DNA of 64,000 nt from Pseudomonadota bacterium (GTDB lineage: Bacteria; Pseudomonadota; Gammaproteobacteria; Steroidobacterales; Steroidobacteraceae): contig JAFEDT010000002.1 of the NCBI GenBank assembly GCA_018241445.1, forward strand, positions 1 through 64,000. Direction: 5' to 3'. Below the pieces are notes generated by a model, which saw only the letters and a list, made by a program, of their open reading frames with translations, searched no databases and was not told where the DNA came from. Each line of letters begins with the position of its first letter. Positions within the stretch are counted from its first letter, which is position 1. A program made the translations under genes and the position numbers. This document shows positions 1 to 13,153 of this stretch, in pieces.

Positions 1-39
1 CGCCGCGCCTTCGAGCTCATCGAACAGATCGTCGTGTAG
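1..39 (+). CDS. 3' end of an unidentified CDS (partial)
   Basis: The window opens inside an open frame whose last codons read RRAFELIEQIVV followed by TAG at 37-39. Only 12 residues are visible, so no function can be assigned. The opposite strand is also open here and has an ATG near position 22, so even the strand is uncertain. Bases 40-173 between this stop and the tRNA are AT-richer, and I see no gene or clear terminator in them. Confidence 0.3.
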   Translation, partial: RRAFELIEQIVV

Positions 40-173
40 TCAGAAACCCAACGCCGCCGATCCGACTATGTACATGACACGCAAAGAAAAACTGCGCTGC
101 GACTACAGGAACTTCAGTCTAAAGGGTTTTAGGTGACTTTCGAGACTGTCTGAAACGGTGTGAGAAGTGAAAC

Positions 174-264
174 TGGCGGAGAGAGAGGGATTCGAACCCT
201 CGAAGGGCTTTTGACCCTTACACCCTTAGCAGGGGTGCGCCTTCGACCACTCGGCCATCTCTCC
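174..264 (-). tRNA. tRNA-Ser(GCU)
   Basis: The reverse complement folds as a class II tRNA. A 7-bp acceptor pairs GGAGAGA with TCTCTCC, followed by discriminator G and an encoded CCA. The anticodon arm CACCC/GGGTG encloses the loop CTGCTAA, giving anticodon GCT (serine AGC/AGU). There is a long variable arm, and the T-arm contains GGTTCGAATCC. The total is 91 nt including CCA. Its first 17 nt are repeated twice more on the 5' side, at 396-412 and 544-560, as part of a tandem duplication of the upstream region. No T-rich terminator hairpin is evident downstream. Confidence 0.97.
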
Positions 265-560
265 GTCGTTCAACCAAATCAGATGCTCGCAGCTGTCCTC
301 TTCAGTATGCCAATATCCCGGCCGGCACTCTCGTGCCGGCGTTCGCCGGGCCGGCTGCACATTCAGTGCAGCCGGGAAAGACACCCCGGCTCACCCACTC
401 GGCCATCTCTCCGTCGTTCAACCAAATCAAATGCTCGCAGCTGTCTTCTTCAGTATGCCAATATCCCGGCCGACACTCTCGTGCCGGCGTTCGCCGGGCC
501 GGCTGCACATTCAGTGCAGCCGGGAAAGACGCCCCGGCTCACCCACTCGGCCATCTCGCC
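248..560. repeat. 148-bp tandem repeat carrying tRNA-Ser 5' fragments
   Basis: Two units, 248-395 and 396-543, are identical at about 144 of 148 positions. A third copy of only the shared 17-nt tRNA start (one change) closes the array at 544-560. Each unit, read on the minus strand, holds a GC-rich block, about 50 nt of tRNA-proximal leader and then tRNA nucleotides 1-17. Each has nested palindromes: GCCGGCAC/GTGCCGGC around TCTC (321-340 in copy 1), CCGGCG/CGCCGG (336-349), and a 10-bp stem CCGGCTGCAC/GTGCAGCCGG around ATTCA (351-375). This explains the non-coding stretch 265-582. A duplication of the tRNA promoter and leader is the simplest reading. Confidence 0.9.
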
Positions 561-582
561 GCGCGCATGAAAACATCAGTCA

Positions 583-3387
583 TCAACCTGCATCCGCCTG
601 GGCGGTGCGCGGCTGCCGCGGCGGGCTGCCATCATAGTGAGCCGGCTCGCCGCGCGCCAGTCCGCCCGCCAGCGTGGCGGCGGCACCCCGGATCGCGCGT
701 GAACGGGCCGTTACCTCGCCCCACTGGAACGGCGCCAGCCGCACCGCGACGCTGGCGCCGTAGCGGATTCTGGCTACAGACTTGTTCAGGGCACTGCGTG
801 CCGTCTGCGGTATGTTGGCCGCCGCGAACGTGTCGAGGTGATCGATCAGCTTCAGGTCCGTGCTGCCGGCGGCCAGGTTGGGTACGAACTCCGGCGCGCT
901 CGCTGACTCCAGCAGCGGCGCGATCGCCTGCCAGTGCGCGATGGTAAATGCGGCCGCCATTTCCGGATGGAGCCTGGCGACCGAACCGATGATCCGGGTC
1001 CGCAGGGTCATGGGCGGCTCGTTGGTCAGTGACATGTCCAGGGCGCGCTGCGCCAGCGCCGGATCCTCCGTGCTTCCCAGCAGGTCGTAGTACTGCTCCT
1101 TTTCCAGCAGCGTGGGCGCCGAGCGCGCCAGCGCTGCAATCGCCTCCCAGGTTGGGGCGTCCGCATTGACCGCGACCGCCTGCAGCGCGGCCTTGCGCAC
1201 GGCCGCGGGGACGCTGGCCGGCGCCGTGCGCAGCTGGGCGAAGCGCCGCCGTGCTTCTGCCACGACCGCCGGATCCCCGAGACGACCCATCGCTTCGAGC
1301 ACCGCGGCGCGCTCGAGTGCGACGTTATCCGGCTCCCTGGCCCGTGCTTCCCAACCCACCTTCGCCACCACTGGCCTCAACAGTTCCCGCGCGTAGACAC
1401 GATACGCGGCCCGCGCCGGGCTGCCGCGATAGAACTCATCGATGTCCAGGAGCTTGCCGGCCAGTGCATCCCACACCAGCGGGTCGGCAGCCACGGGCAG
1501 GCTGGCGGCGAGGTGGCGCAGGTCTGCCAGCGATGCATCGCCGGCCAACGCGAGCGCCGACGTGTCGTGCAGCAGGCCGAGCTGGTCGTCCGCTGTAAGG
1601 TGCGCGAAGTGCCCGGCGAGGGCGGCGAAAGCCTCGCTCGAATAGCGGGTGCGGAAGTACCCGGTCTGGCCGGCGTTTACCAGCACCGGGCCACAGGCGA
1701 CGGTCACGATGGCCGGCGCAGCCGCCGAAACCTCCACGCGGGTCGGGGGCTCATGACCCACCAGGGACTGGATCTCCACCGGCACGTGCCACAACCGGGC
1801 GCCGGCGCGGCCCGAGTCGTCCACCGCAAAGCGGCCCTGGGTCAGTTCCAGCTGCTGCTGCCCGCCCGTGCAAAGCCGGGTGCGCGCGGAAATCAGCGGC
1901 ACGCCTGCCTGCAACGTGAAGTCGTGTGCGATCCCGGTGACCTTGCGGGGACTCAGCGGATCGATCTCGCGCCACAAGTCATCCGACACCGTGTTGCCGT
2001 AGGCGTGTGCCTTCATGTAGTGCCGCACGCCGTCGCGGAACACCCGCTCCCCGACATAACTTTCGAGCATGCGGATGACGGCCGCGCCCTTCAGGTAGGT
2101 GATGGAGTCAAACGCGTTGCTGGCCGCCAGCACGTCACGGATCGGCGTGACCACCGCGTGCGTGCCCTGCGCCGCGTCCGTCTGCATGGCGGCATCGTTA
2201 TCGTTCAGGGAGCCCAGCCACACCTGCCACTGCGGCCGGAAGTGCGCGGTGGCCTTGTTGGACATCCACGAGGCAAAGCCTTCGTTCAGCCACAGGTCAT
2301 CCCACCACGCCATGGTGACCAGGTCGCCGAACCACTGATGCGCCATCTCGTGCGCGATGACTTCAAAGACCCCCTGCCGGTCCCTTTCGGTGGACAGGCG
2401 CGGATCCAGCAGCAGGTCGCGGTCGAAATAGAAGATCGCGCCCCAGTTTTCCATCGCTCCAAAAAACTGGCTCGAACCGGCGCCGGCCACCAGGTCCAGC
2501 TTGGGCAGCGGGTACGGCGTGCCGAAGTACTCATCGTAGTAGGGCAGCAGTTGCGCGGCCGCATCCAGGGCGAACGCCGCTTTGGCGGCATCGCCCCGCT
2601 TGACCACAACACCCACGTCGACCTTACCCACGCGCCTCGCGATGCGCTCGAAGTCCCCCAGGCCGAAGAACAGCAGGTACGAGCTCATCCGCGGGGTGGC
2701 CTGGAAGTGGACGCGCTTGAGGCCGGGGCCGGCATCCTCACTGCTCTGCACCGGCATGTTGGAGACTGCCATTTGCGCGGCGGGTACCGTGGCCGTCAGC
2801 GTGAAGGTCGCCTTGCGTCCCGGTTCGTCCCACGAGGGCACGAAGCGGCGCGCGTCGGAGTTCTCAAATTGGGTGAAAAGCGCCCGCTGCTGTCCGCCGC
2901 CGTTCGCTTCGTAGTCCAGTGCAAACAGCCCGGAGGCCTGCTGGTAGATCCGGCCGCGATAGTCCAGGGACAGCGTGTAGAGGCCGGGAGTCAGCGGCTG
3001 TGCGAACGTGAACGTCGCGGTCTGCCGGGTCGGATCGAGAGTGATTTTCGGCGCCTCGCTGCGGCCTGACAGCGCGGCCCGATCGAAGCTCAGGTCCGCC
3101 GCGTTGAGCACGATGGCGCGCGTCGCGCGCACGACCTGCACGTCGATGCGCACACTGCCGCCGAAGCGCAGGTGGGCCGCGTCCGGTGTGACGGCGATGT
3201 CGTAGTGCCGCGGGATCACGTTGTCGGGCAGCACCACGCGATCCGCGGCGGCAATCGCGGCGGTTGGGGCGGTTGCGGCGGTTGCTGCAGGGGCAGCGGC
3301 GGCTGCGGGACCTGCGGTCCGTGCCGGGGTCGCAGCGGCCAAACCAACAGCAAGCAGGGTTGCAAACGCAAACGGCGAGTAGCGCAT
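583..3387 (-). CDS. Secreted M1-family zinc aminopeptidase
   Basis: This is a 934-residue aminopeptidase of the M1 (PepN / ERAP-like) family that should remove N-terminal residues from peptides. The start chosen is the ATG at 3387, because it begins directly with a signal peptide (MRYSPFAF, then a hydrophobic ATLLAVGLAAA core) followed by an Ala/Pro-rich linker. The longer frame upstream lacks a signal. Diagnostic motifs are GAMEN at about residues 310-314 and the zinc site HEMAH at about 346-350, with the third ligand Glu in WLNEGFASW about 19 residues on. The C-terminal third is helical, like the ERAP1-C domain. It is exported, so probably periplasmic. It is transcribed toward the tRNA-Ser array and lies 52 bp downstream of alaS. 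The exact substrate preference cannot be read from the sequence. Confidence 0.93.
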   Translation of the reverse strand: MRYSPFAFATLLAVGLAAATPARTAGPAAAAAPAATAATAPTAAIAAADRVVLPDNVIPRHYDIAVTPDAAHLRFGGSVRIDVQVVRATRAIVLNAADLSFDRAALSGRSEAPKITLDPTRQTATFTFAQPLTPGLYTLSLDYRGRIYQQASGLFALDYEANGGGQQRALFTQFENSDARRFVPSWDEPGRKATFTLTATVPAAQMAVSNMPVQSSEDAGPGLKRVHFQATPRMSSYLLFFGLGDFERIARRVGKVDVGVVVKRGDAAKAAFALDAAAQLLPYYDEYFGTPYPLPKLDLVAGAGSSQFFGAMENWGAIFYFDRDLLLDPRLSTERDRQGVFEVIAHEMAHQWFGDLVTMAWWDDLWLNEGFASWMSNKATAHFRPQWQVWLGSLNDNDAAMQTDAAQGTHAVVTPIRDVLAASNAFDSITYLKGAAVIRMLESYVGERVFRDGVRHYMKAHAYGNTVSDDLWREIDPLSPRKVTGIAHDFTLQAGVPLISARTRLCTGGQQQLELTQGRFAVDDSGRAGARLWHVPVEIQSLVGHEPPTRVEVSAAAPAIVTVACGPVLVNAGQTGYFRTRYSSEAFAALAGHFAHLTADDQLGLLHDTSALALAGDASLADLRHLAASLPVAADPLVWDALAGKLLDIDEFYRGSPARAAYRVYARELLRPVVAKVGWEARAREPDNVALERAAVLEAMGRLGDPAVVAEARRRFAQLRTAPASVPAAVRKAALQAVAVNADAPTWEAIAALARSAPTLLEKEQYYDLLGSTEDPALAQRALDMSLTNEPPMTLRTRIIGSVARLHPEMAAAFTIAHWQAIAPLLESASAPEFVPNLAAGSTDLKLIDHLDTFAAANIPQTARSALNKSVARIRYGASVAVRLAPFQWGEVTARSRAIRGAAATLAGGLARGEPAHYDGSPPRQPRTAQADAG

Positions 3388-3439
3388 CGAATTCACTCCA
3401 GAATGGACAGATCCGCCAGGTTTCGCGGGCCGCACTGAC

Positions 3440-6046
<2,607 letters not shown>

Positions 6047-6072
6047 GTACGAGGGCTTGTTCAAGAATTCTC

Positions 6073-6570
6073 TCAGTCCGGATCGGGGTCGGCGCCAGTG
6101 GCCGAACGGATATGATCCGATGAAAAGCCCCGGTACTGCAAAAAACGGGCTTGGCGGGCCTTCTCCCCCCAGTCCGCGGGGGCCGCCGGCCCGAACCGGC
6201 CACTGCGCACCCGGCGCGCCAGGGCCTGCCAGTCCGGCCCCGCAGCCAATGCCGCGTCGATGAGTTCCTGCGCCAGGCCCGCCTGACGCAGTTCGGCTGC
6301 GATACGCATCGGGCCCTGTCCCCGACCGGCGCGCGAGGCCACCTGGCTGTGCGCGTACCGCACATCGTCGAGGGCCCCTTCCTGGAGCAGTTCATCCACC
6401 GCTGCCTCGGCCGCCGGGGCACTTACCCCTCGCGACAGCAGGCTGCGGCGCAGCTCAGCCACGCTGAAATCGCGCCGCGCCAACAGCCGGATGGCCGCCC
6501 CCCTTGCTGATTCCGGACCCCGATGCTCCGTGTCCCGTCTCGCGGTCGGTTTTCCAAAGCGGGGACTCAT
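6073..6570 (-). CDS. recX: Regulatory protein RecX
   Basis: This 165-residue small helical protein modulates RecA by binding and capping the RecA filament. The RecX repeats are recognisable: [20 protein letters not shown], then [19 protein letters not shown], and [15 protein letters not shown]. It sits between alaS and recA as in many proteobacteria. Unusually, a gene on the opposite strand (6634-7068) separates it from recA, so it cannot be read through from recA as a simple bicistron. It probably has its own promoter in the 63 bp shared with that divergent gene. Confidence 0.93.
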   Translation of the reverse strand: MSPRFGKPTARRDTEHRGPESARGAAIRLLARRDFSVAELRRSLLSRGVSAPAAEAAVDELLQEGALDDVRYAHSQVASRAGRGQGPMRIAAELRQAGLAQELIDAALAAGPDWQALARRVRSGRFGPAAPADWGEKARQARFLQYRGFSSDHIRSATGADPDPD

Positions 6571-6633
6571 GTCGCAAAGTATAGTGAGCCGGCTAAGGGC
6601 CCCGGATCCCGAGAGAACGAGGGAATCTGCTTC

Positions 6634-7068
6634 ATGCGAAAACCAAGACCCGAATCCTGGCTGATATCCCTGGTCTGCGCCGTTGCGGCGGCCAGTGCGC
6701 TCGCAGACGAGACCGCCAGTACGGCGCCGGCCGCCAGACCGCCCGCGGCGACGCCGCCAGCTGCCACGCCGCCAGCAGCCTCACCGCCGGCCGTTACGCC
6801 GCCCGCTGCCACCCCGCCAGTAGCCTCACCGCCGGCAGCCACGGGCACCGAGTCGGGCCATGAAGAGAAGCTGCTGCTCGCCAAGGGGTACCGACCGACG
6901 ACGCGTAACGGCGAAAAGGTCTACTGCAAGCGCGAGCAGGTGCTTGGCTCGCGCCTGGACTATGTCCAGCGCTGCGGTACCCTGGCGCAGCTCAAGTCTG
7001 TCACGGAAAGCTCGCGCAACTTCGCCGAAGGTATCCAGCAGCACCAGGTCAACCCGATGGGCAAGTGA
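6634..7068 (+). CDS. Small secreted protein with a Pro/Ala repeat, function unknown
   Basis: This is a 144-residue protein. The ATG at 6634 gives a signal peptide (MRKPRPESW, then LISLVCAVAAASALA with a likely cut before DETAS). Next comes a low-complexity stretch of six 5-residue repeats of the type ATPPA/ASPPA at residues 39-68. The compact C-terminal domain begins near LLLAKGYRPTTRNG, and two cysteines (in VYCKRE and VQRCGT) could form a disulfide. The repeats probably act as an extended linker that holds the C-terminal domain away from the membrane or wall. I do not recognise a functional family. It lies head-on to recA and divergent from recX. Confidence 0.75.
   Translation: MRKPRPESWLISLVCAVAAASALADETASTAPAARPPAATPPAATPPAASPPAVTPPAATPPVASPPAATGTESGHEEKLLLAKGYRPTTRNGEKVYCKREQVLGSRLDYVQRCGTLAQLKSVTESSRNFAEGIQQHQVNPMGK
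6748..6837 (+). repeat. 15-bp tandem repeat, six units
   Basis: Six imperfect 15-bp units of the form GCCACGCCGCCAGCA encode the Pro/Ala linker of the small secreted protein. A second-order 45-bp period is visible: two Thr-containing units, then one Ser-containing unit, repeated twice. Such arrays can change copy number by slippage without breaking the frame. Confidence 0.85.
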
Positions 7069-7106
7069 CGGGGCCGCAAGCGCCCCTGCTCAGGCGCTCG
7101 CCCCGC

Positions 7107-8141
<1,035 letters not shown>

Positions 8142-8254
8142 TGATGCGATTCCGTACGGTTGCGGCCGCGTTGAATAAGCGGCACAGGAATTATCCCACA
8201 CAAAAGCAATGCGCGGAGCGCCGCACGCAGCGAATTTCGGTGGTGTTCGTGTCG

Positions 8255-8845
8255 TTACTTCGAGTCAACCAGTAGCCAGGAGCCGACAGTACTGTATAGC
8301 GCGCCCTCGCCACGGTGCGCGATCTGCATCAGCGCGAAGCTCCCGCAACGCCAGGCGACGTCGGCGAGCGCCGGCGCCGCGAGCGTGCGCGCATCGGGCG
8401 CGGGCGGCACTTTACGCGCCACCGTGACATGCGGATGGAAGGGCTTGAGATCCGGGGAAAATCCGCCGGCGCCTGTCGTCGACCGCAACGCCTCGGCCAG
8501 CCGCAGAAGTCTCTCGAACCCGGCCGCCGCGCCTGCCAGCGGCCGCGCCGGCGCGTGGAGGACCGCAGGACGCGGCCAGTACGCCAGTTCCGCGAAACCG
8601 AATTCCACTGCGCCGCCCGCCTGGTTCGCTGCCACGGCGTGCGCCAGGCGCATCAGCTCCGGGACTCTCGCCTTGGGCACCCGGCCCAGGAACGCCAGGG
8701 TGAGGTGCAGGTTCTGCCAGGGTACGCTGCGTCCGCCAGATCGCCCCGCGCTCCCATGCACCGCGGCGACGAAGGCCCTGCGCTGCGGCTCATCGGGCAG
8801 CAGCGCGAAGAACAGGCGGCGGTCCGTCACCGGGTGCGGTTGCAC
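8255..8845 (-). CDS. thpR: RNA 2',3'-cyclic phosphodiesterase (2H family)
   Basis: This is a 196-residue member of the two-histidine phosphoesterase superfamily, historically called 2'-5' RNA ligase (LigT). Both catalytic HxTx motifs are visible, HLTLAFLG near residue 47 and [10 protein letters not shown] near residue 138. The N-terminus [16 protein letters not shown] is typical. The start is a GTG at 8845, only 3 bp after the pncC stop, so the two are probably translated from one mRNA. Likely role: hydrolysis of 2',3'-cyclic phosphate ends in RNA metabolism. Confidence 0.9.
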   Translation of the reverse strand: MQPHPVTDRRLFFALLPDEPQRRAFVAAVHGSAGRSGGRSVPWQNLHLTLAFLGRVPKARVPELMRLAHAVAANQAGGAVEFGFAELAYWPRPAVLHAPARPLAGAAAGFERLLRLAEALRSTTGAGGFSPDLKPFHPHVTVARKVPPAPDARTLAAPALADVAWRCGSFALMQIAHRGEGALYSTVGSWLLVDSK

Positions 8846-8848
8846 CGG

Positions 8849-9391
8849 CTATGCCGCCCCCGGCGGCGGCGGGACCGCCTCGCTGCGCACCGGCAGGTCC
8901 AGGCGCAGGATCAGCCGCAACGCGTGTTGCAGAGCGTGGTTGCGGACGTAGGCGCGCTCGCCGCTGAAATGCCTCTCTTCAGCGATGATATCCATGGTCT
9001 CATCCGCACGGGCCGCGGCGCAGAACCACACGGTCCCCACTGGTTTGTCCGGCAGCCCGCCGTCGGGACCGGCGATACCGCTGACGGCGATCGCGACCGT
9101 GGCCCCCGTGAGGCGCAGCGCCCCCTCGGCCATCTCGCGCACGGTCTGCTCACTCACCGCACCGAAGCTGGCGAGCGTCGTGGCCGACACGCCCAGGTCG
9201 CGCTGCTTTGCCGCGTTGGAATAGGTGACGTAGCCGCACTCGAACCATTGCGAACTGCCCGGAATGTCGGTCATCGCCTTCGCCACCCAGCCGCCGGTGC
9301 AGGACTCCGCGGTCACCAGGCGCCGCCCGGCGGCGCGCAGCTTGTGGGCGACGCGCGCCGACAGCTCGTACAGCTGCGGATCGGTGATCAT
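8849..9391 (-). CDS. pncC: Nicotinamide-nucleotide amidase (CinA C-terminal domain)
   Basis: This 180-residue stand-alone PncC domain converts NMN to nicotinate mononucleotide in pyridine-nucleotide recycling. The ATG at 9391 (MITDPQLYELSARV) starts exactly at the domain; the longer frame is not supported. Characteristic motifs are AESCTGG with the nucleophilic Ser near residue 30, VTYSNAAK, and SGIAGPDGG followed by PVGTVWF. It lies 11 bp downstream of the thioredoxin gene and 3 bp upstream of thpR. Genes of this family are commonly found next to recA. Confidence 0.93.
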   Translation of the reverse strand: MITDPQLYELSARVAHKLRAAGRRLVTAESCTGGWVAKAMTDIPGSSQWFECGYVTYSNAAKQRDLGVSATTLASFGAVSEQTVREMAEGALRLTGATVAIAVSGIAGPDGGLPDKPVGTVWFCAAARADETMDIIAEERHFSGERAYVRNHALQHALRLILRLDLPVRSEAVPPPPGAA

Positions 9392-9402
9392 GCGTACGAA
9401 GG

Positions 9403-9852
9403 CTACCCGCTCGGCGTGCCGGCCGTCGAGCGAACCCAGCGCATGATGTCCGCCTTGCCCATCGCACCTGGCTGGCGGGCCACTTCCTGGCCCGCCTTGA
9501 ACAGGATCAGTGTCGGGATGCTGCGGATATTGAATTGGGCGGCGACGTCCTGTGCGGCATCCGTATTGAGCTTCGCCAGGCGCACGTTCGGCTCCAGCTC
9601 GAGGGCCGCCTGCGCAAACTGCGGCGCCATGGCTCTGCAGGGCCCGCACCAGGGCGCCCAGAAGTCCACCACCACCGGGATATCGTTACGCGCGATGTGC
9701 CGCGCAAAGCTGGCCGAGTCGAGTTCCAGCGGGTGACCGGTGAACAGCGCCTGGTGGCACTGGCCACAGCGGGGAGACTGCGACAGCCGCGCCTGGTCCA
9801 CCCGGTTGACGGTGTTGCAGTTCGGACAGACCAGGTGCACGGGGTCGGACAT
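9403..9852 (-). CDS. trxC: Thioredoxin 2 with N-terminal zinc ribbon
   Basis: This 149-residue cytoplasmic disulfide reductase of the TrxC type has an N-terminal zinc ribbon built from two Cys pairs, C9/C12 and C29/C32. A thioredoxin fold follows, with active site WCGPC (Cys69, Cys72) and the cis-proline segment RSIPTLILF. Length and architecture match E. coli TrxC (139 residues). It is the first gene of the leftward run toward pncC, thpR and recA, and it is divergent from mutS with 56 bp between them. Confidence 0.95.
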   Translation of the reverse strand: MSDPVHLVCPNCNTVNRVDQARLSQSPRCGQCHQALFTGHPLELDSASFARHIARNDIPVVVDFWAPWCGPCRAMAPQFAQAALELEPNVRLAKLNTDAAQDVAAQFNIRSIPTLILFKAGQEVARQPGAMGKADIMRWVRSTAGTPSG

Positions 9853-9908
9853 GGCCGATTACTCTGGGCAGGGACTGGAATTTCAAGATAGGCTGCTACC
9901 ATTTCCAG

Positions 9909-12482
9909 ATGAATAGAGACGTCCCTGCGCACACCCCGATGATGCAGCAGTACCTGCGCATCAAGGGCCAGAATCCCGACGTGCTGCTGTTCTACCGCAT
10001 GGGGGACTTCTATGAGCTGTTCTACGAGGATGCACGCCGGGCGGCCGCACTGCTGGACATCACGCTGACCCAGCGCGGCCAGTCGGCGGGCGCGCCGATC
10101 CCCATGGCGGGCGTACCCTTCCACGCGGTCGACAGCTACCTGGCACGGCTGGTGCGCCGCGGCGAGAGCGTCGCGATCTGCGAGCAGCTCGGCGATCCAG
10201 CGACATCGAAGGGGCCGGTCGAGCGCGCGGTGGTGCGCATCGTCACGCCGGGGACCGTCACGGACGCCGCCCTGCTGGAGGAGCGCAGCGACACGCTGGT
10301 CGCGGCGGCGGCGCAGGAAGGTGAGGCATTCGGCCTGGCGTGGCTCGACCTCGCGGCCGGCCGCTTCACGGTACTGCAGGGTGCAGGCGGCACGGCACTT
10401 GCTGCCGAACTGGAACGCCTGAAGCCCGCGGAACTGCTGGTCGCCGAAGGTACGGAAGGCGCTGCGGGCACGGCGGGCGCGCGGCCTGGCACCCCTTTGC
10501 GCACACGCCCGCCGTGGCACTTCGAGCTGGCCAGCGCCTCGCGGCTGCTGACCGATCAGCTCGGCACCCTGGACCTGAAGGGCTTCGGCGCCGACGAACT
10601 GCCGCTGGCGATCCGCGCCGCCGGCGCGCTGCTGCAGTACGTACGCGACACCCAGAAGACCGCCCTGCCCCACATCCGCGCACTGCGGGTGGAGGAGCGT
10701 GGCGACGCGCTGATCCTGGACGCGGCGACACGGCGCAACCTGGAAATAGACACGCCGCTGGGGGGCAATGCCGACGCCACACTGCTGGCGGTGATCGATA
10801 GCTGCGCGACGACCATGGGCTCGCGCCAGTTGCGCCGCTGGCTCAATCGTCCACTGACCGTACAGGGCACGCTGCGCGAGCGTTACCACGCAGTGGGTGC
10901 GCTGATCGACGCGCGCGGTTTCACGGCCCTGCGCCAGCACCTGGGTGGCATCGGCGACATGGAACGAATCCTCTCGCGCGTGGCACTGCGCTCGGCACGG
11001 CCCCGCGATCTGACTCAACTGCGCAGTTCCCTGGGGGTGCTGCCGGCTTTGCGCGCGGCGCTGGCCCAGATCGACTCGCCGCTGCTCGCCGGCCTGCACG
11101 CCCGCATGGCCGAGCATAGCGACGTCGTCGCCCTGCTCAGCGCGGCGATTGCGACGGAACCCTCCCCCATGGTGCGCGACGGCGACGTCATCGCGGCAGG
11201 CTACGACGCCGACCTGGACGAACTGCGGCGCATCTCCACGCACACCGACGAGTTCCTGCTGGAGCTGGAGAAGCGCGAGCGCGAACGCACCGGCCTTGCG
11301 GGGCTCAAGCTCGGCTACAACCGGGTGCAGGGTTTCTTCATCGAGATCTCGCGACGCGATGCCGAGCGCGCCCCGAAGGATTACATCCGCCGCCAGACAG
11401 TGAAGTCGGCGGAGCGCTTCATCACCGCGGAGCTCAAGGGCTTCGAGGACCGGGTGCTCGGGGCGCGCGAGAAGGCGATGGCGCGCGAGCGGCAGTTGTA
11501 CGAGGAACTGCTCACCCGGCTGACCGACGTTCTGGGCCCGCTGCAGGGCACCGCCGCGGCGCTCGCCGAACTCGACGCCGTGGCCGCGCTCGCGGAGCGT
11601 GCCTTTGCGCTGCAGTGGTCGGCGCCGCAGCTGTCGGACGAGCCTCGGCTGTCGATCACGGCCGGCCGTCACCCGGTGGTGGAGCGCTTCGCCGCCAGCC
11701 CCTTCGTGCCCAACGACCTGCGGCTCGATGCCGGGCGGCGCATGTTGATCATCACCGGCCCCAACATGGGCGGCAAGTCGACCTACATGCGTCAGGCGGC
11801 GCTGATCGCAGTGCTGGCGCACATCGGCAGCTACGTCCCGGCCGAGCAGGCGGTCATCGGCCCGCTCGACCGCATCTTCACGCGCATCGGCGCGGGCGAT
11901 GACCTGGCCGGGGGACGCTCCACCTTCATGGTTGAGATGACCGAGGCCGCCAACATCCTGCACAACGCCACGGCACGCAGCCTGATCCTGCTGGACGAAA
12001 TCGGCCGCGGCACCAGCACCTTCGACGGCCTGTCGCTCGCCTGGGCCATGGCGCGCGACATCGCGCAGCGGGTGCACGCGTTCACCCTGTTCGCGACGCA
12101 TTACTTCGAGTTGACCGCACTGGCCGCGGAAGTCGAGGGCTGTGCCAACGTGCACCTGGACGCGACCGAACACGCCGACGGCATCGTGTTCCTGCACGCG
12201 GTCCGGGACGGCCCCGCGGATCGCAGCTACGGCCTGCAGGTGGCGCAGCTCGCCGGGGTGCCTGTGCCCGTCATCGCCGCAGCGCGCCGCTACCTGGAGC
12301 ACCTCGAGGCGCAACGCGATCGCGCCGTCGCCGCACCACAGAGCGAGCTGCCGTTGTTTGTCGCACCGGCGCCAGATGCCCTGCGCGAGGCATTCAAGAC
12401 CCTGAACCCGGATGACATGACCCCCAAGGCGGCGCTGGAGGCTCTGTATCGGCTGAGGGCCCTGGCGGATTCCGATAAGTAG
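9909..12482 (+). CDS. mutS: DNA mismatch repair protein MutS
   Basis: This 857-residue protein recognises mismatches and recruits MutL. The N-terminus [15 protein letters not shown] and [15 protein letters not shown] carries the mismatch-wedge phenylalanine of domain I. The ATPase domain has Walker [10 protein letters not shown] at about residues 617-625, followed by [14 protein letters not shown] and [14 protein letters not shown]. The length matches E. coli MutS (853). It is a single gene on the plus strand, divergent from trxC and convergent with the hydrolase gene. No strong ribosome-binding site is visible before the ATG, but the N-terminus aligns with the family. Confidence 0.98.
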   Translation: MNRDVPAHTPMMQQYLRIKGQNPDVLLFYRMGDFYELFYEDARRAAALLDITLTQRGQSAGAPIPMAGVPFHAVDSYLARLVRRGESVAICEQLGDPATSKGPVERAVVRIVTPGTVTDAALLEERSDTLVAAAAQEGEAFGLAWLDLAAGRFTVLQGAGGTALAAELERLKPAELLVAEGTEGAAGTAGARPGTPLRTRPPWHFELASASRLLTDQLGTLDLKGFGADELPLAIRAAGALLQYVRDTQKTALPHIRALRVEERGDALILDAATRRNLEIDTPLGGNADATLLAVIDSCATTMGSRQLRRWLNRPLTVQGTLRERYHAVGALIDARGFTALRQHLGGIGDMERILSRVALRSARPRDLTQLRSSLGVLPALRAALAQIDSPLLAGLHARMAEHSDVVALLSAAIATEPSPMVRDGDVIAAGYDADLDELRRISTHTDEFLLELEKRERERTGLAGLKLGYNRVQGFFIEISRRDAERAPKDYIRRQTVKSAERFITAELKGFEDRVLGAREKAMARERQLYEELLTRLTDVLGPLQGTAAALAELDAVAALAERAFALQWSAPQLSDEPRLSITAGRHPVVERFAASPFVPNDLRLDAGRRMLIITGPNMGGKSTYMRQAALIAVLAHIGSYVPAEQAVIGPLDRIFTRIGAGDDLAGGRSTFMVEMTEAANILHNATARSLILLDEIGRGTSTFDGLSLAWAMARDIAQRVHAFTLFATHYFELTALAAEVEGCANVHLDATEHADGIVFLHAVRDGPADRSYGLQVAQLAGVPVPVIAAARRYLEHLEAQRDRAVAAPQSELPLFVAPAPDALREAFKTLNPDDMTPKAALEALYRLRALADSDK

Positions 12483-12521
12483 GCCCCTCGCAGCTTCCGC
12501 GCGAGCTGACCCGTGCGCCGG

Positions 12522-13148
12522 CTACCTCAGCGAGAAGTGCCCCTCTTTCAGGAACAGCGCGGTTTCGCGCGCCACACGCGCCGAAGTCAACAAGCCGAAG
12601 TGGCTCACCGGCAGGGCGATGTGGTCGGTGGCGCCGGGCATGCGGGTCTCGCTGACCGCAACCGTGCCGTCGTTGTCCTCACCGAAGTGCGCCAGGAACT
12701 GGCCGATGCCGATAGGATGGGTGCCGGCGATGATCCCCAACGGGCGCGGGTAGGTCCAGCGCCGCTCGCGCGGCTGCAGCAATTCCTCGGCCACCGACTG
12801 CCCCATGAGCTGCGCCAGCGCCACGAAACGCGCTGCGCCGACCGCCGCGCGGCTGGAAACACTCGGCGTGCCGAGAAACACTGTGTTGCCCGCCGGTTGC
12901 TGCGGATAGCGCTCCAGCAGGCGGTGAATCACCAACCCGCCCAGGCTGTGGCCGATGAAGTGCACCGTATCGCCAGGCAGACCGCGCACGAAGGCGTGCA
13001 GGCTGGCAGTGACGTCGCTCATTACGGAATGCACCGCGGAGTAGCGGAACGGGTGCAGCGTCATGCCCTGCTGCGCCAGGCGCCGCCGCAGCATCAGTGA
13101 CTCGTCGCCGGGCATCCACAGCCCGTGCACGTAGACCACGTGCATCAT
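12522..13148 (-). CDS. Alpha/beta hydrolase, lipase/esterase-like
   Basis: This 208-residue alpha/beta hydrolase has the nucleophile elbow GHSLGG (in HFIGHSLGGLVIH). It starts with the family's first strand and oxyanion region VVYVHGLWM, and a likely catalytic His lies in LPVSHFGLL. There is no signal peptide, so it is probably cytoplasmic. The gene starts at the double ATG 13148/13145, just 5 bp after the aspS stop, so it is probably the distal gene of the fmdB-DUF502-aspS operon. The substrate is unknown; short acyl esters or a lipase-like role are both possible. Confidence 0.85.
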   Translation of the reverse strand: MMHVVYVHGLWMPGDESLMLRRRLAQQGMTLHPFRYSAVHSVMSDVTASLHAFVRGLPGDTVHFIGHSLGGLVIHRLLERYPQQPAGNTVFLGTPSVSSRAAVGAARFVALAQLMGQSVAEELLQPRERRWTYPRPLGIIAGTHPIGIGQFLAHFGEDNDGTVAVSETRMPGATDHIALPVSHFGLLTSARVARETALFLKEGHFSLR

Positions 13149-13153
13149 GCGCC

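Noticed and set aside
160..947. Open frames on both strands over the tRNA-Ser and the 148-bp repeats
   Set aside because: They cross the tRNA gene and repeat palindromes, repeat their own peptide because the DNA repeats, and show no coding signal.
8142..8254. A LexA/SOS box upstream of recA
   Set aside because: CTGT at the right region is not followed by ACAG at 8 bp, and no TTAGN6TACTA-type site is present. A GATAAT hexamer exists but has no matching -35, so no promoter was annotated.
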